DNA from: an uncultured Pelagimonas sp.
GTDB lineage: Bacteria; Pseudomonadota; Alphaproteobacteria; Rhodobacterales; Rhodobacteraceae
DNA length: 64,000 nucleotides
Direction: 5' to 3'
Assembly (NCBI GenBank): GCA_947499735.1
Contig: CANMPP010000003.1
Location: 124,001 to 188,000, forward strand
The position numbers and the translations under genes are program-made. Shown piece after piece: positions 35,425 through 44,782 of the stretch. Position 1 is the first letter of the stretch. Each line of letters opens with the position of its first letter. Under the pieces are notes generated by a model. It saw only the letters and a program-made list of their open reading frames with translations. It ran no database searches and was not told the DNA's origin.

Positions 35425-35455
35425 CATTGGCGGTGTCTAACAAGCACCGCCAATG
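35425..35455 (+). repeat. Perfect hairpin between repeat-protein copies A and B
   Basis: CATTGGCGGTG (35425-35435) pairs exactly with CACCGCCAATG (35445-35455) over a 9-base loop. No T tract follows. It starts 21 bases after copy A and could stop or stabilise the A transcript. Confidence 0.6.
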
Positions 35456-35532
35456 AAGCCCTGCCAGTTCATAACGTGGCGAGTGGCCCCATGTGATTTG
35501 AAAATGCTAGTAAGCAAAAATTAGGAAACCCC

Positions 35533-36825
35533 ATGTTGCAAAATGTTCCTGACGAAGTAGTTGCCGCATTTGACGCGGCAACTGAGTATTTGAATGCAGT
35601 GGATTTCGCGCCTTTGGTCGACGTGCTGCCCGACTATGTTTCATTGGATGAGTTGACGGATCTTTATACTTATTTGGAAACGACCTTCACGACTGTGCCG
35701 TTGGAGGATTTAGACTGGGAAGTTACTCGTGAGCGCAGAGATGATGACGATGATAGTAGTGATTACAGTTGGTCGGCGATTGATGTTGCCAGCGGAATAT
35801 CAATTTCATACTCGGAAGTAATATTTGACGATTGGTCATTCATCGACATTTCCATAGAAGACAGTTACGATATTTTCGATTGGGAAGGTTTCAGTTACTC
35901 TGAACATCTTTCTGGTGATGACGATTACTACACGTATCTGAATCTGGATTTTGATACGGACGCCTCTGTATCTTATTTTCAACATTTATCTGATGAGGGT
36001 CCTGAGGGTTTCTTTATCGTAGGACAAGACGCGCCAGAGCTTAACCAAATGAGCGACGTGGTGGCTTTGTTCCACATTTCTGAGGATGATTTATCTTGGG
36101 CGTTTGATGTTTTTACTCTTGATGGCATATATGACTTCAACGACATATCTGCCGATGTTCTGGACTTTGTTGGCGACAGCACATCGTCTTACCTGCGCGA
36201 TGATTCAGACAGCGTCTATCGATTTAAGATGAAATTCGATGATGACCTCATTCTTGGTGAGGTGAATGTCACTTACGAAGACGGGGTTGAATATACAGCA
36301 GGTGTGACTGAAGACGTCAAAACGTCAGAGACTTTCATCGACGGCGATGACATCTTTGATTGGTCTGAACAAACGCGGACATTTGATGTATCTGGTCAGG
36401 TGGAAACCGTGATTGAAATGGACACTGGCGTCACTGTGACTGCGTCAGACGATGCTGTACAAATGTCCGATCTGGCAGATGCCTTTGATTGGGCCGAGGC
36501 CCGGGGCAATTTGGATGCGGATGGCGACATCGATACGATTTGGACGCGCTTTGACAATGGTACAACGGCGCATGTGACCTTTGCCGACAGTGGTGCAACT
36601 TATGCGAAAGTCAAGGATGTCGCTGCTCTGGCTGATTGGTCCGAACTGTCAGTCTATACCAGCGCAGATGGCACCCATACATCAGCGCGTGTTCTGTGGG
36701 ATGATGGTCAATCCGAAGTGATGGCTTTGGAAGATATGCCAGACGACTGGATGAGCTACGATGCTTTCGGAACTGCGGTGCAATATGCTGATCTAGAGGC
36801 GAACATTTTGTATACATTGGCATAA
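35533..36825 (+). CDS. Acidic DW-repeat protein, copy B
   Basis: A 430-aa intact member of the family. It has no cysteine and a very high Asp/Glu content, including a run of five Asp near residue 75, and lacks signal peptide and membrane helix. Residues 1-60 are predicted helical and align position by position with copy C. Residues about 250-420 hold the three-unit repeat: D-I-F-D-W, D-A-F-D-W and A-L-A-D-W, each followed about 25-35 residues later by a D/N-G turn, with D-G-D-I-D-T resembling a calcium loop. The C-terminus is I-L-Y-T-L-A. AGGAAA precedes ATG 35533. A hydrophobic-ended, cysteine-free, acidic protein suggests type I secretion, but this is only inferred. Confidence 0.8.
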   Translation: MLQNVPDEVVAAFDAATEYLNAVDFAPLVDVLPDYVSLDELTDLYTYLETTFTTVPLEDLDWEVTRERRDDDDDSSDYSWSAIDVASGISISYSEVIFDDWSFIDISIEDSYDIFDWEGFSYSEHLSGDDDYYTYLNLDFDTDASVSYFQHLSDEGPEGFFIVGQDAPELNQMSDVVALFHISEDDLSWAFDVFTLDGIYDFNDISADVLDFVGDSTSSYLRDDSDSVYRFKMKFDDDLILGEVNVTYEDGVEYTAGVTEDVKTSETFIDGDDIFDWSEQTRTFDVSGQVETVIEMDTGVTVTASDDAVQMSDLADAFDWAEARGNLDADGDIDTIWTRFDNGTTAHVTFADSGATYAKVKDVAALADWSELSVYTSADGTHTSARVLWDDGQSEVMALEDMPDDWMSYDAFGTAVQYADLEANILYTLA

Positions 36826-36837
36826 ATCACGATGAAG

Positions 36838-36866
36838 GCTCGTCTGATCAATTCAGGCGGGCTTTT
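36838..36866 (+). terminator. Terminator after copy B
   Basis: GCTCGTCTGA (36838-36847) pairs with TCAGGCGGGC (36853-36862), with two G-U pairs, over a 5-base loop and is followed by TTTT. It suggests that copy C has its own promoter. Confidence 0.7.
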
Positions 36867-37019
36867 ACACAGCGCCAGACCGTGCTGCCAATCGATCGTC
36901 CAACCTTTTTTTAAGACCCCACATGGCATCCAGAGGGGTGTCGTTATCATGCGCGATTCGTGATGTCGGCTCCAAAAGACAAAAAATGTCCCTCTCAGAA
37001 ACAATTTTGGATGACCATT

Positions 37020-38306
37020 ATGACCTCTAATATTTCCGAAAAGATCGACCCGATTTTCGACTTGGCGACGGCTATTTATTCCTCGGAAGAATTTGCCCTG
37101 ATGATCGAAAATGTCACCAAATATATGCCGCTTGAAGATTTAGAAAATGCATATTCCGCTTTGGAGAGCTGGCTTTATGATGATTTTCTGCCCAATGCGA
37201 ATTTTTCTATCACCTATGAGAATGACGATGAATTTGGTTTTGAATGGTACGCGATTGAAACAAATACAGGGGTGTCCATTTCGATTTCTGAAGAGTTGAC
37301 AGATGGCGCTTCGTTCTACGAATTGACTGTTGAAGACAGCAATGACCTTTTCGACTGGGACTATTTCAGTTTTGGAAATCTCAGCATAGGAGAAAGCCAA
37401 ACCTATGTCGGGACCAGCCTTGAAATGGACAATGGCGACGCCGCACTCTTGACCTTTCGAGGATGGGACGACCCCATTTACACGCTCAGCTTGATTGCAA
37501 ATGATTTGGTAACAGAAGATTTGTCAGATCTCGTTGGCGTATCCTATATTGCCGAGAATGATTTGCCCTGGACGATTGCCGCATTCGGGGATGACGGCAG
37601 TTTTGACTGGGGTGATTTGTCCGGCGACTTGTTTGAAGCGTTGGATGTGTATTACCCTAGCACCTTGCGTACAGATGTGGATGTCATCACGGACTTTGAG
37701 CTTCGCCTTGATGGGGATGCTGATCTGCGTGAGGTCGATGTCACTTATGTTGATGGTGTTCAATATACAGCCGAGTTGTCCGACACCGGCGACGTGACCG
37801 AAACCTTTGATGATGCGGCTGATGTTTTCGATTGGTCTACACAAACCATTGCCTTTGATAATGCGGGCGGGGCCGACGTTTCTGTTGTGATGGATAATGG
37901 TGTGTCCCTCTCTGCGTCCGGAACCATGGCAGGCGGTACTGCACGGATGTTGGATCTGGCAGATGCGTTTGAGTGGTCCGAAAGCAAGGTGAGCGTTGGT
38001 GAAGATGGCGACATTGACACGATGTGGACGCGCTTTGACGATGGTACAACGGCTTATGTCACTTTTGCAGATAGTGGCGCGACACATGCGACGGTGAAAG
38101 ACAATTCAGATCTGTATGATTGGGATCGCCTGACGATTTATACGAACGCGCAAGGCGGCGTATCTGCGCGTGCAGACTGGGATAATGGCACAAGCGAAGC
38201 TTTGAATGCGCTTAATCTGCCGCTGGACTTGGCCGCATATGATATGGCTGAAATCGAGACAGTTTTTGCCGAAATCGCTGACGATGTGATGACCGTTTTC
38301 GTGTAA
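37020..38306 (+). CDS. Acidic DW-repeat protein, copy C
   Basis: A 428-aa paralogue of copy B over its whole length. The first residues align without a gap (B: N-V-P-D-E-V-V-A-A-F-D; C: N-I-S-E-K-I-D-P-I-F-D), which fixes the start at ATG 37020 rather than the earlier codons at 36960 or 37011. The C-terminal repeats read D-V-F-D-W, D-A-F-E-W and D-L-Y-D-W, with D-G-D-I-D-T and F-A-D-S-G-A-T as in B. There is no cysteine, signal peptide or membrane helix, and the tail is hydrophobic (M-T-V-F-V). Function unknown. It has diverged more from A and B in the third unit. Confidence 0.8.
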   Translation: MTSNISEKIDPIFDLATAIYSSEEFALMIENVTKYMPLEDLENAYSALESWLYDDFLPNANFSITYENDDEFGFEWYAIETNTGVSISISEELTDGASFYELTVEDSNDLFDWDYFSFGNLSIGESQTYVGTSLEMDNGDAALLTFRGWDDPIYTLSLIANDLVTEDLSDLVGVSYIAENDLPWTIAAFGDDGSFDWGDLSGDLFEALDVYYPSTLRTDVDVITDFELRLDGDADLREVDVTYVDGVQYTAELSDTGDVTETFDDAADVFDWSTQTIAFDNAGGADVSVVMDNGVSLSASGTMAGGTARMLDLADAFEWSESKVSVGEDGDIDTMWTRFDDGTTAYVTFADSGATHATVKDNSDLYDWDRLTIYTNAQGGVSARADWDNGTSEALNALNLPLDLAAYDMAEIETVFAEIADDVMTVFV

Positions 38307-38327
38307 TCGAATGTGCATTGATGATGT

Positions 38328-38364
38328 AAAAAGCCCCGGCAGCGTGCAGCTGCCGGGGCTTTTT
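38328..38364. terminator. Bidirectional terminator between copy C and rpsU
   Basis: A perfect 16-bp stem (38328-38343 with 38349-38364) has a 5-base loop, with A5 on one side and T5 on the other. It can end transcription of copy C on the plus strand and rpsU on the minus strand. Confidence 0.92.
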
Positions 38365-38411
38365 ATTCTAAACGTGCTCAAGTGCACGCGTGTCGCATGA
38401 GCGAGATGTGC

Positions 38412-38618
38412 TTAGAGCATACCTTCGCGCTGTGCCTTTTTACGGGCCAGCTTGCGGGCGCGGCGAATCGCTTCAGCTTTCTCACGAGCCTTCTTTTCAG
38501 AAGGTTTCTCGAAGTGCTGGCGCAGTTTCATTTCACGGAAAACGCCTTCACGCTGCAGCTTTTTCTTCAGGGCACGAAGCGCCTGATCGACATTGTTGTC
38601 ACGAACACTAACCTGCAT
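38412..38618 (-). CDS. rpsU: 30S ribosomal protein S21
   Basis: At 68 aa it is a standard alphaproteobacterial S21. The start is [20 protein letters not shown], then [15 protein letters not shown] and a basic helical tail. S21 sits on the platform of the small subunit and aids base-pairing of the mRNA leader with the anti-Shine-Dalgarno. It is divergent from COQ9 across 251 bases that contain no other gene. Confidence 0.97.
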   Translation of the reverse strand: MQVSVRDNNVDQALRALKKKLQREGVFREMKLRQHFEKPSEKKAREKAEAIRRARKLARKKAQREGML

Positions 38619-38869
38619 GTGGTTTTCACCACCTTTCTAATCTGGAGTTGCAAGGAATTGCAGGAGTGCGCCGTATAGCAAGAGTTCCCTGTCATGTCGA
38701 GTCTTTGTCGCATCCGAGCGCCGCGCGATGTCTTAGGGTGTCGCCGCGCAGTTCTGCGCGCAACCGGTGCGACATTTTCTGCAACGCTACGGGCTAGGCA
38801 CAGCGGGCAAGATCGGGCACATTAGGGCAACGACACACCTCGCTAAAATGGGGCATAAGGGGACTGCAC

Positions 38870-39535
38870 ATGACTGACGCAAAAGACATCTCGGATCGAT
38901 TGCTTGACGCTGCTTTGCCTCATGTGGCCTTCGACGGCTGGGGGCATGAAACGTTTCAGGCTGCCATTGAGGATGCGGATGTTCCATCGGCGCAGGCCAA
39001 GGCTTTGTTCCCGCGTGGGTCTGCAGATTTGGCTATGGCATATCATCGGCGTGGCGATCACGCGATGTCATCCCAGTTAGATAACACAGATCTGCAGGCG
39101 ATGCGTATTCGCGAGAGGGTCACCTTTGCAATACGTACGCGTCTAGAAGTGGCAGATCGGGAATTGGTGCGACGGGGCATGTCTCTTTTTGCTTTGCCAC
39201 TTTATGCAGGTGATGGGGCGCAGTTGCTTTGGGGTACATCAGATTTGATCTGGCGCGCCTTGGGGGATACGTCACAGGATGTGAATTGGTACACCAAGCG
39301 CGCGACGCTTTCAGCGGTGTATTCTTCTGTGGTTTTGTTTTGGTTGGGGGATGACAGTCCGGGATCCACCAACACTTGGGCCTTTCTGGATCGCCGGATT
39401 GATGACGTGATGAAGATAGAAAAGTTTAAAACAACATTGCGCAAGGCACCGTTCCTAGGCCCGCTGTTAGAATTGGGCACAAAGATAAAGGCGCCAACAC
39501 GCGCGTCTGACATTCCCGGTCAAAGCCACAAATAG
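38870..39535 (+). CDS. COQ9-family ubiquinone biosynthesis protein
   Basis: The 221-aa sequence matches COQ9: an N-terminal TetR-like helical part (L-L-D-A-A-L-P-H-V-A-F-D-G-W) and the C-terminal lipid-binding COQ9 domain with W-Y-T-K-R-A-T-L-S-A-V-Y and F-L-D-R-R-I-D-D-V. In mitochondria COQ9 binds quinone intermediates and supports COQ7 hydroxylation. The bacterial protein is taken to do the same. Its 3' end is 7 bases from the convergent hemC. Confidence 0.9.
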   Translation: MTDAKDISDRLLDAALPHVAFDGWGHETFQAAIEDADVPSAQAKALFPRGSADLAMAYHRRGDHAMSSQLDNTDLQAMRIRERVTFAIRTRLEVADRELVRRGMSLFALPLYAGDGAQLLWGTSDLIWRALGDTSQDVNWYTKRATLSAVYSSVVLFWLGDDSPGSTNTWAFLDRRIDDVMKIEKFKTTLRKAPFLGPLLELGTKIKAPTRASDIPGQSHK

Positions 39536-39542
39536 GCGCGCG

Positions 39543-40508
39543 CTAATTCGCGTTGCGCCAGTCGAAAAATCCTGGCCCAGCCATGTCTAAAAGGCGTTCT
39601 GCAAGACTGGTTCCCAAAGGGATTGCCTGCGCTGCATCGCCTTTTTGTACATCGTGATGCGCTACGCGGCCGTCAGGCGACAGGATTTCGCCCTTCAGTG
39701 TCAGGCCATCCTGATCCAAATAGGCCTGGGCGGCGATGGGTGTTTCGCAGGATCCATCCAAAGCGCGCATAAAGGCACGTTCGGCGGTGACGCAAATTCC
39801 GGTTTCAACGTCGTGGATAGCACCCAGCAACGTCAGGATGCGATCATCATCTGCGCGACATTCGATGCCAATCGCGCCCTGTGCCACGGCAGGCAACATA
39901 TCAGTTGGATCTACCGGAGTGGCCGGAACGTCTGACAATCCAAGACGATTTAGCCCGGCACATGCAAGAAAAGTTGCGTCTGCAACGCCATCGGCTAATT
40001 TCGCCAGACGGGTTTGTAGATTTCCACGAAATTCGACCAGATTTAGATCCGGGCGAATTTTGCTAAGCTGCGCACGGCGGCGCAGCGAGGATGTACCAAC
40101 CACGGCGCCCGGCGGCAAATCCGCAATCCCAGCATATTTATGCGATATAAACGCATCTCTTCGATCTTCCCGCGGCAGAAAACAGGGCATGACCAAACCG
40201 TCGGGCTGTTCGCTGGGCATATCCTTGGTCGAATGAACCGCGATGTCGATTTGACCTGCAAGCAGCTGTTCTTCGATTTCTTTGGTGAACAGGCCCTTGT
40301 TGCCAATCTCTTTCAGCGGGCGATCCGCATCGATCATTGCTTTATTATCGCCTGTGGTCTTGATCACCACGATTTCAAATGCGTCGTTGCTCAGATCGAA
40401 TGCGGCACTGAGGCGGGCGCGTGTTTCATAGGCCTGTGCAAGGGCCAGTGGCGATCCACGTGTACCAATGCGAAGAGGGGCGTCTTTGTTGGATAAGTCC
40501 TGTGTCAT
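39543..40508 (-). CDS. hemC: Hydroxymethylbilane synthase
   Basis: A 321-aa porphobilinogen deaminase. The N-terminus is R-I-G-T-R-G-S-P-L-A-L-A-Q-A, the catalytic aspartate region is V-H-S-T-K-D-M-P, arginine-rich substrate contacts are in G-T-S-S-L-R-R-R-A-Q, and the dipyrromethane cofactor cysteine is in L-D-G-S-C-E-T-P. It joins four porphobilinogens into hydroxymethylbilane. It is divergent from hemE, with 93 bases between starts that must hold both promoters. Confidence 0.97.
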   Translation of the reverse strand: MTQDLSNKDAPLRIGTRGSPLALAQAYETRARLSAAFDLSNDAFEIVVIKTTGDNKAMIDADRPLKEIGNKGLFTKEIEEQLLAGQIDIAVHSTKDMPSEQPDGLVMPCFLPREDRRDAFISHKYAGIADLPPGAVVGTSSLRRRAQLSKIRPDLNLVEFRGNLQTRLAKLADGVADATFLACAGLNRLGLSDVPATPVDPTDMLPAVAQGAIGIECRADDDRILTLLGAIHDVETGICVTAERAFMRALDGSCETPIAAQAYLDQDGLTLKGEILSPDGRVAHHDVQKGDAAQAIPLGTSLAERLLDMAGPGFFDWRNAN

Positions 40509-40601
40509 AGGGGTTTCCTACCGCGCTATCACGCCCGAGACAATCCGCCCGCTTGACATCTGCGCCGCTGCGCCGCACCAGATGGCCAAACGAGGATAGC
40601 C

Positions 40602-41630
40602 ATGACAAAAACCATTTTGCGCGCTCTGCGGGGCGAGACATTGCCAACGCCTCCCATCTGGATGATGCGTCAGGCTGGACGATACTTGCCAGAATACCGT
40701 GCGACGCGGGCGGAGGCAGGGGATTTCCTAAAGCTGTGCTATAACCCAGAGCTGGCAGCAGAGGTGACATTGCAGCCCATTCGCCGTTACGGTTTTGATG
40801 CGGCGATTCTGTTTGCGGATATTTTGTTGTTGCCGCAGGCCTTGGGCGCAGATCTTTGGTTTGTGACGGGTGAGGGGCCGCGTATGTCGACGGTGACGAC
40901 GGATGCGGATTTCGCCAAGCTGGGCCAGGGCGACATGATCCATGACACGCTGAACCCGGTTTATGAAACCGTGAAACGGCTATCACGCGATTTGCCGTCA
41001 GAAACGACGTTGATTGGCTTTGCTGGCGCGCCTTGGACCGTGGCAACCTATCTTATTGCAGGTCGTGGAACGCCAGACAAAGCCCCTGCGCGGGCGCTTT
41101 TGGCGGAAAACCCTGTTCTGTTTGATAAGATCATGGAGCGTTTGACCGAAGCCACGATTGATTACTTGTCCGAACAGGTCAAGGCCGGTGCGGAGGTGAT
41201 CAAATTGTTCGACAGCTGGGCGGGCGCGTTGGAGGGGGATGCGTTTGACCGCTATATCACTGAACCTGCGCGCATCATCACGTCAGAACTGAAATCGCGC
41301 TTCCCGGACCTACCGGTGATTGCGTTCCCAAGGCAGGCGGGCGAGAAATATATCGGCTTCCATAACGCAACTGGCGCGGATTGCGTCGCGCTGGATAATT
41401 CCATTTCGCCTGAATGGGGGGCTGAGCATGTCCAGCCTTTAGGCTGCGTGCAGGGAAATCTTGCGTCCTCTCACATGGTGACGGGGGGCGACGCGCTGGT
41501 GCAAGAAACCAAACGCGTTGTTCAGGCCTTTTCGAAGGGTCCACATATTTTCAATCTGGGCCACGGAATTACCCCGGATGCTGACCCCGAAAATGTGCAA
41601 TTGATGATAGATACGGTGCGGGCGGGCTAA
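40602..41630 (+). CDS. hemE: Uroporphyrinogen decarboxylase
   Basis: The 342-aa enzyme has [16 protein letters not shown] and the catalytic aspartate in [13 protein letters not shown] and the C-terminal G-H-G-I motif complete the family pattern. It removes four acetate carboxyls from uroporphyrinogen III. With hemC opposite and hemF elsewhere in the window, three haem-pathway genes are present. Confidence 0.97.
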   Translation: MTKTILRALRGETLPTPPIWMMRQAGRYLPEYRATRAEAGDFLKLCYNPELAAEVTLQPIRRYGFDAAILFADILLLPQALGADLWFVTGEGPRMSTVTTDADFAKLGQGDMIHDTLNPVYETVKRLSRDLPSETTLIGFAGAPWTVATYLIAGRGTPDKAPARALLAENPVLFDKIMERLTEATIDYLSEQVKAGAEVIKLFDSWAGALEGDAFDRYITEPARIITSELKSRFPDLPVIAFPRQAGEKYIGFHNATGADCVALDNSISPEWGAEHVQPLGCVQGNLASSHMVTGGDALVQETKRVVQAFSKGPHIFNLGHGITPDADPENVQLMIDTVRAG

Positions 41631-41662
41631 TTCGAACGCTTCATGCTGACAAAAACTGACAT

Positions 41663-41686
41663 CAGCTCTGCATATTTGCAGAGCTG
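41663..41686. repeat. Perfect palindromic hairpin between hemE and the ABC genes
   Basis: CAGCTCTGCA (41663-41672) and TGCAGAGCTG (41677-41686) form an exact 10-bp stem with a TATT loop. No T tract follows. It may be a weak hemE terminator or a regulator site for the ABC operon that starts at 41758. Confidence 0.6.
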
Positions 41687-41757
41687 TCGCACAGATTTGC
41701 AGATTGAACATTTGATGCGGGCCATTAGGTTTGCGCAGAAAAATAGGAGTGCCGGTC

Positions 41758-42693
41758 ATGCCGATGGTGGATATCCAAAATGTCCGAAAGCAATATGCAG
41801 GTGGGTTCGAGGCGCTTAAAGGTGTCAACCTACAGATTGAAGAAGGGGAAATTCTGGCCCTTCTTGGTCCAAACGGAGCCGGTAAAACAACGTTGATTTC
41901 CGCGATTTGCGGTATCACCATGCCGACATCCGGCACGATCACAGTGGGTGGTTTTGACGTTGTCAAAAACTTTCGACAGGCGCGTGATCTGATTGGATTG
42001 GTTCCGCAGGAAATCAATTTGGAACCTTTTACCAAAGTTATTGATGCGGTTCGCTTCACCCGTGGTCTGTTTGGGAAACCCAAAGATGATGCGTTGATTG
42101 AATCTATTCTGAAACGCCTGTCGCTGTGGGACAAACGTGACAATCGCACGATGGAATTGTCGGGCGGGATGAAACGCCGGGTGTTGATCGCAAAGGCGCT
42201 CAGCCATGAACCACGTGTTTTGTTTTTGGACGAACCCACAGCGGGGGTTGATGTGGAGCTGCGCCGCGATATGTGGGACGTGGTCGAAGGGCTGCGTCAG
42301 GACGGGGTCACCATAATTTTGACCACCCATTACATCGAAGAAGCCGAAGCCATGGCCGATCGTATTGGGGTGATCCGGCAGGGTGAAATTCTTTTGGTTG
42401 AAAAGAAGGACAGCTTGATTGCGCGCATGGGTGAAAAAGAACTGATTATGGAATTGGCTGACCCCTTGGCTGCATTGCCCGGTGCCTTGAGCGATTTTGA
42501 TTTGGTGCTGAGCGAAGATGGCACATGCCTGACCTATCGTTATGACACCAGTGCAGAGCGAACAGGCATTGCCACTCTGATCGCAACGCTGAGCGCACAG
42601 GGTATTGCAATTGCGGATATGTCATCACGGCAAAAATCACTGGAAGATATTTTCGTCGGCCTGGTCGATGAACACGGGGAGGATGCGGCATGA
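41758..42693 (+). CDS. ABC transporter ATP-binding protein (ABC-2 type export)
   Basis: A 311-aa nucleotide-binding subunit with Walker [10 protein letters not shown], signature L-S-G-G-M-K-R-R, and Walker [11 protein letters not shown]. The C-terminal extension after residue 225 is usual in ABC-2 exporters. AGGAG lies 8 bases before ATG 41758. It overlaps the permease gene by 4 bases (ATGA), so the two subunits are made together. The substrate cannot be told; related pairs export drugs, lipids or polysaccharide precursors. Confidence 0.93.
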   Translation: MPMVDIQNVRKQYAGGFEALKGVNLQIEEGEILALLGPNGAGKTTLISAICGITMPTSGTITVGGFDVVKNFRQARDLIGLVPQEINLEPFTKVIDAVRFTRGLFGKPKDDALIESILKRLSLWDKRDNRTMELSGGMKRRVLIAKALSHEPRVLFLDEPTAGVDVELRRDMWDVVEGLRQDGVTIILTTHYIEEAEAMADRIGVIRQGEILLVEKKDSLIARMGEKELIMELADPLAALPGALSDFDLVLSEDGTCLTYRYDTSAERTGIATLIATLSAQGIAIADMSSRQKSLEDIFVGLVDEHGEDAA

Positions 42694-43451
42694 ACCTATA
42701 TGCAATCGGGGCCATGTACCGGTCGGAAATGTCGCGATTTTTCCGCACGATCATGCAAAGTTTTATCTCGCCTGTTATCTCGACATCGCTGTATTTCGTA
42801 GTCTTTGGCACCGCAATCGGCAGTCGAATTGATCAGGTCGATGGGGTCAGCTATGGCGCGTTTATTGTTCCGGGTCTGATCATGTTGGCGGTCATGGGGC
42901 AGGCGACGTCAAACGCATCGTTTGGGGTTTTCTTTCCCAAATTTACCGGCACGATTTACGAATTGCTGTCTGCGCCTGTGAATTTCTTGGAAATCGTCAT
43001 CGGATTTGTCGGGGCCGCGGCAACCAAGGCGTTGTTCATCGGGGCCGTCATCCTGATGACGTCGTTTTTCTTTGTCGACATCACCATCGCCCATCCTTTA
43101 GCGATGTTGGCCTTTTTGTTGCTGACCTGTCTTAGCTTTGCGTTGCTGGGGTTCATCATCGGCATTTGGGCGAAAAATTTCGAACAGGTGCAATTGGTTC
43201 CCATGCTTGTCATCACACCTTTGGTGTTCTTGGGCGGGTCCTTTTATTCTATTTCAATGTTGCCACCCGTTTGGCAGGTGACCAGTCGGTTTAATCCGGT
43301 TGTGTATTTGGTGTCCGGGTTCCGTTGGTCTTTCTTTGATCAGGCAGATGTCCCTGTCGGGCTATCCCTTATGGCGATTGCAGGCTTTACCGGAGGGTGC
43401 ATGGTCGTGATCTGGTGGATCTTCAAAACCGGGTGGCGCATTCGCAGCTAA
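42690..43451 (+). CDS. ABC-2 type transporter permease
   Basis: A 253-aa protein with six predicted membrane helices. The ABC-2 family pattern includes [10 protein letters not shown] near residue 55 and the conserved [16 protein letters not shown] near residue 175. It pairs with the preceding ATPase. Confidence 0.92.
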   Translation: MNLYAIGAMYRSEMSRFFRTIMQSFISPVISTSLYFVVFGTAIGSRIDQVDGVSYGAFIVPGLIMLAVMGQATSNASFGVFFPKFTGTIYELLSAPVNFLEIVIGFVGAAATKALFIGAVILMTSFFFVDITIAHPLAMLAFLLLTCLSFALLGFIIGIWAKNFEQVQLVPMLVITPLVFLGGSFYSISMLPPVWQVTSRFNPVVYLVSGFRWSFFDQADVPVGLSLMAIAGFTGGCMVVIWWIFKTGWRIRS

Positions 43452-43541
43452 TGCCTTTTTTTTAGCGACCCAGTTGCCCGGTCTTTTTCAAAAAGATGCG
43501 GGCTCTGGCCATTTTAAAGCTTTGGGCGTAAGGGCCGTAAT

Positions 43542-44771
43542 ATGAAACATATCACCCTAGAAGAGGCCCAGTCCCTGCCGCGTTGGCGCAGGCCTGAGAC
43601 CTTGCTTTTTGTCATGGCAATCGCCATGCCTTTGGCCTTTTCCACTTGGTTGGCTCTGCTGGAAAATTTTATCATCGAACGGGCCGGATTTAATGGCTCG
43701 CATAATGGTTGGCTGCATTCGGTGCGTGAAGTGCCCGGCTTTCTGGCCTTTTCTGTGATTTTCATCCTGGCCTTTGTGCGTGAACAGTCTTTGGCGCTTA
43801 TTTCATTGGGTCTTTTGGGGATCGCAACAGCGGCGACAGCGTTCTTTCCAGACGTTGGCTGGATCCTGTTTATTACGTTTTTTAGTTCGATTGGCTTCCA
43901 CTTCTATGAAACCGTCAATCAGTCACTGCAATTGCAGTGGTTGTCCAAAGAAAGCGCACCGCAGAAATTGGCCTGGATGGTGTCCGTCGGGTCGGGCGCC
44001 AGCCTGTTTGCCTATGGCCTTGTATGGCTGACATGGGGGCGGCTTGGTCTAGGTTTTAATGGGTATTACATGATGGGTGGTGGGCTTTGTGCTGTGATCG
44101 CCTTGGCGTGCTGGTTCCTCTATCCCCGTTTTGAAGCACCGACACCGCAGCGGCGCGAATTGGTGCTGCGCAAGCGCTATTGGCTCTATTATGCGCTGCA
44201 ATTTATGGCTGGTGCGCGTCGCCAGATCTTTGTTGTTTTTGCAGCCTTCATGATGGTCGAAAAGTTCAACCTAGGTGTCGAAGATAAAACCGGCCTTTTG
44301 ATGATCACGCTGCTGACCAATATGTTTGTCGCGCCAGTCTTGGGTCAGATCGTCAAGCGTTTTGGCGAACGCAATACGTTGGTGATCGAATATATTGGTT
44401 TGATCTGCGTTTTCTTGGCCTATGGTGGTTTGTTCTGGTTTGGCTGGGGTGTGCTGATCGCATGCGCATTGTATGTCATTGATCACATCTTCTTTGCGCT
44501 GGCCTTTGCCCTGAAAACCTATTTCCAAAAGATCGCGGATCCGGCTGATATTGCACCGACTGCGGCTGTGGCATTCACCATCAACCATATCGCGGCGGTC
44601 TTTTTGCCCGCTGCGCTGGGCTATTTGTGGTTGGTTTCGCCAGATGCAGTATTCATAATGGCGGCTTGCATGGCGGGCGTCTCTCTGGCATTGGCCCTTT
44701 TGATCCCGCGTCATCCGCGGCCTGGGCGGGAAACAATCCTGTCGCGCCCTGTTTCAACCCTTGCCGAGTGA
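43542..44771 (+). CDS. Major facilitator superfamily transporter
   Basis: A 409-aa integral membrane protein with about 11-12 predicted helices. A large basic loop lies near residues 190-215 (R-R-E-L-V-L-R-K-R-Y), the usual break between two six-helix halves. The substrate is not identifiable by reading. It is followed after 11 bases by prmA, so a shared transcript is possible. Confidence 0.85.
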   Translation: MKHITLEEAQSLPRWRRPETLLFVMAIAMPLAFSTWLALLENFIIERAGFNGSHNGWLHSVREVPGFLAFSVIFILAFVREQSLALISLGLLGIATAATAFFPDVGWILFITFFSSIGFHFYETVNQSLQLQWLSKESAPQKLAWMVSVGSGASLFAYGLVWLTWGRLGLGFNGYYMMGGGLCAVIALACWFLYPRFEAPTPQRRELVLRKRYWLYYALQFMAGARRQIFVVFAAFMMVEKFNLGVEDKTGLLMITLLTNMFVAPVLGQIVKRFGERNTLVIEYIGLICVFLAYGGLFWFGWGVLIACALYVIDHIFFALAFALKTYFQKIADPADIAPTAAVAFTINHIAAVFLPAALGYLWLVSPDAVFIMAACMAGVSLALALLIPRHPRPGRETILSRPVSTLAE

Positions 44772-44782
44772 GGTCACCCATC

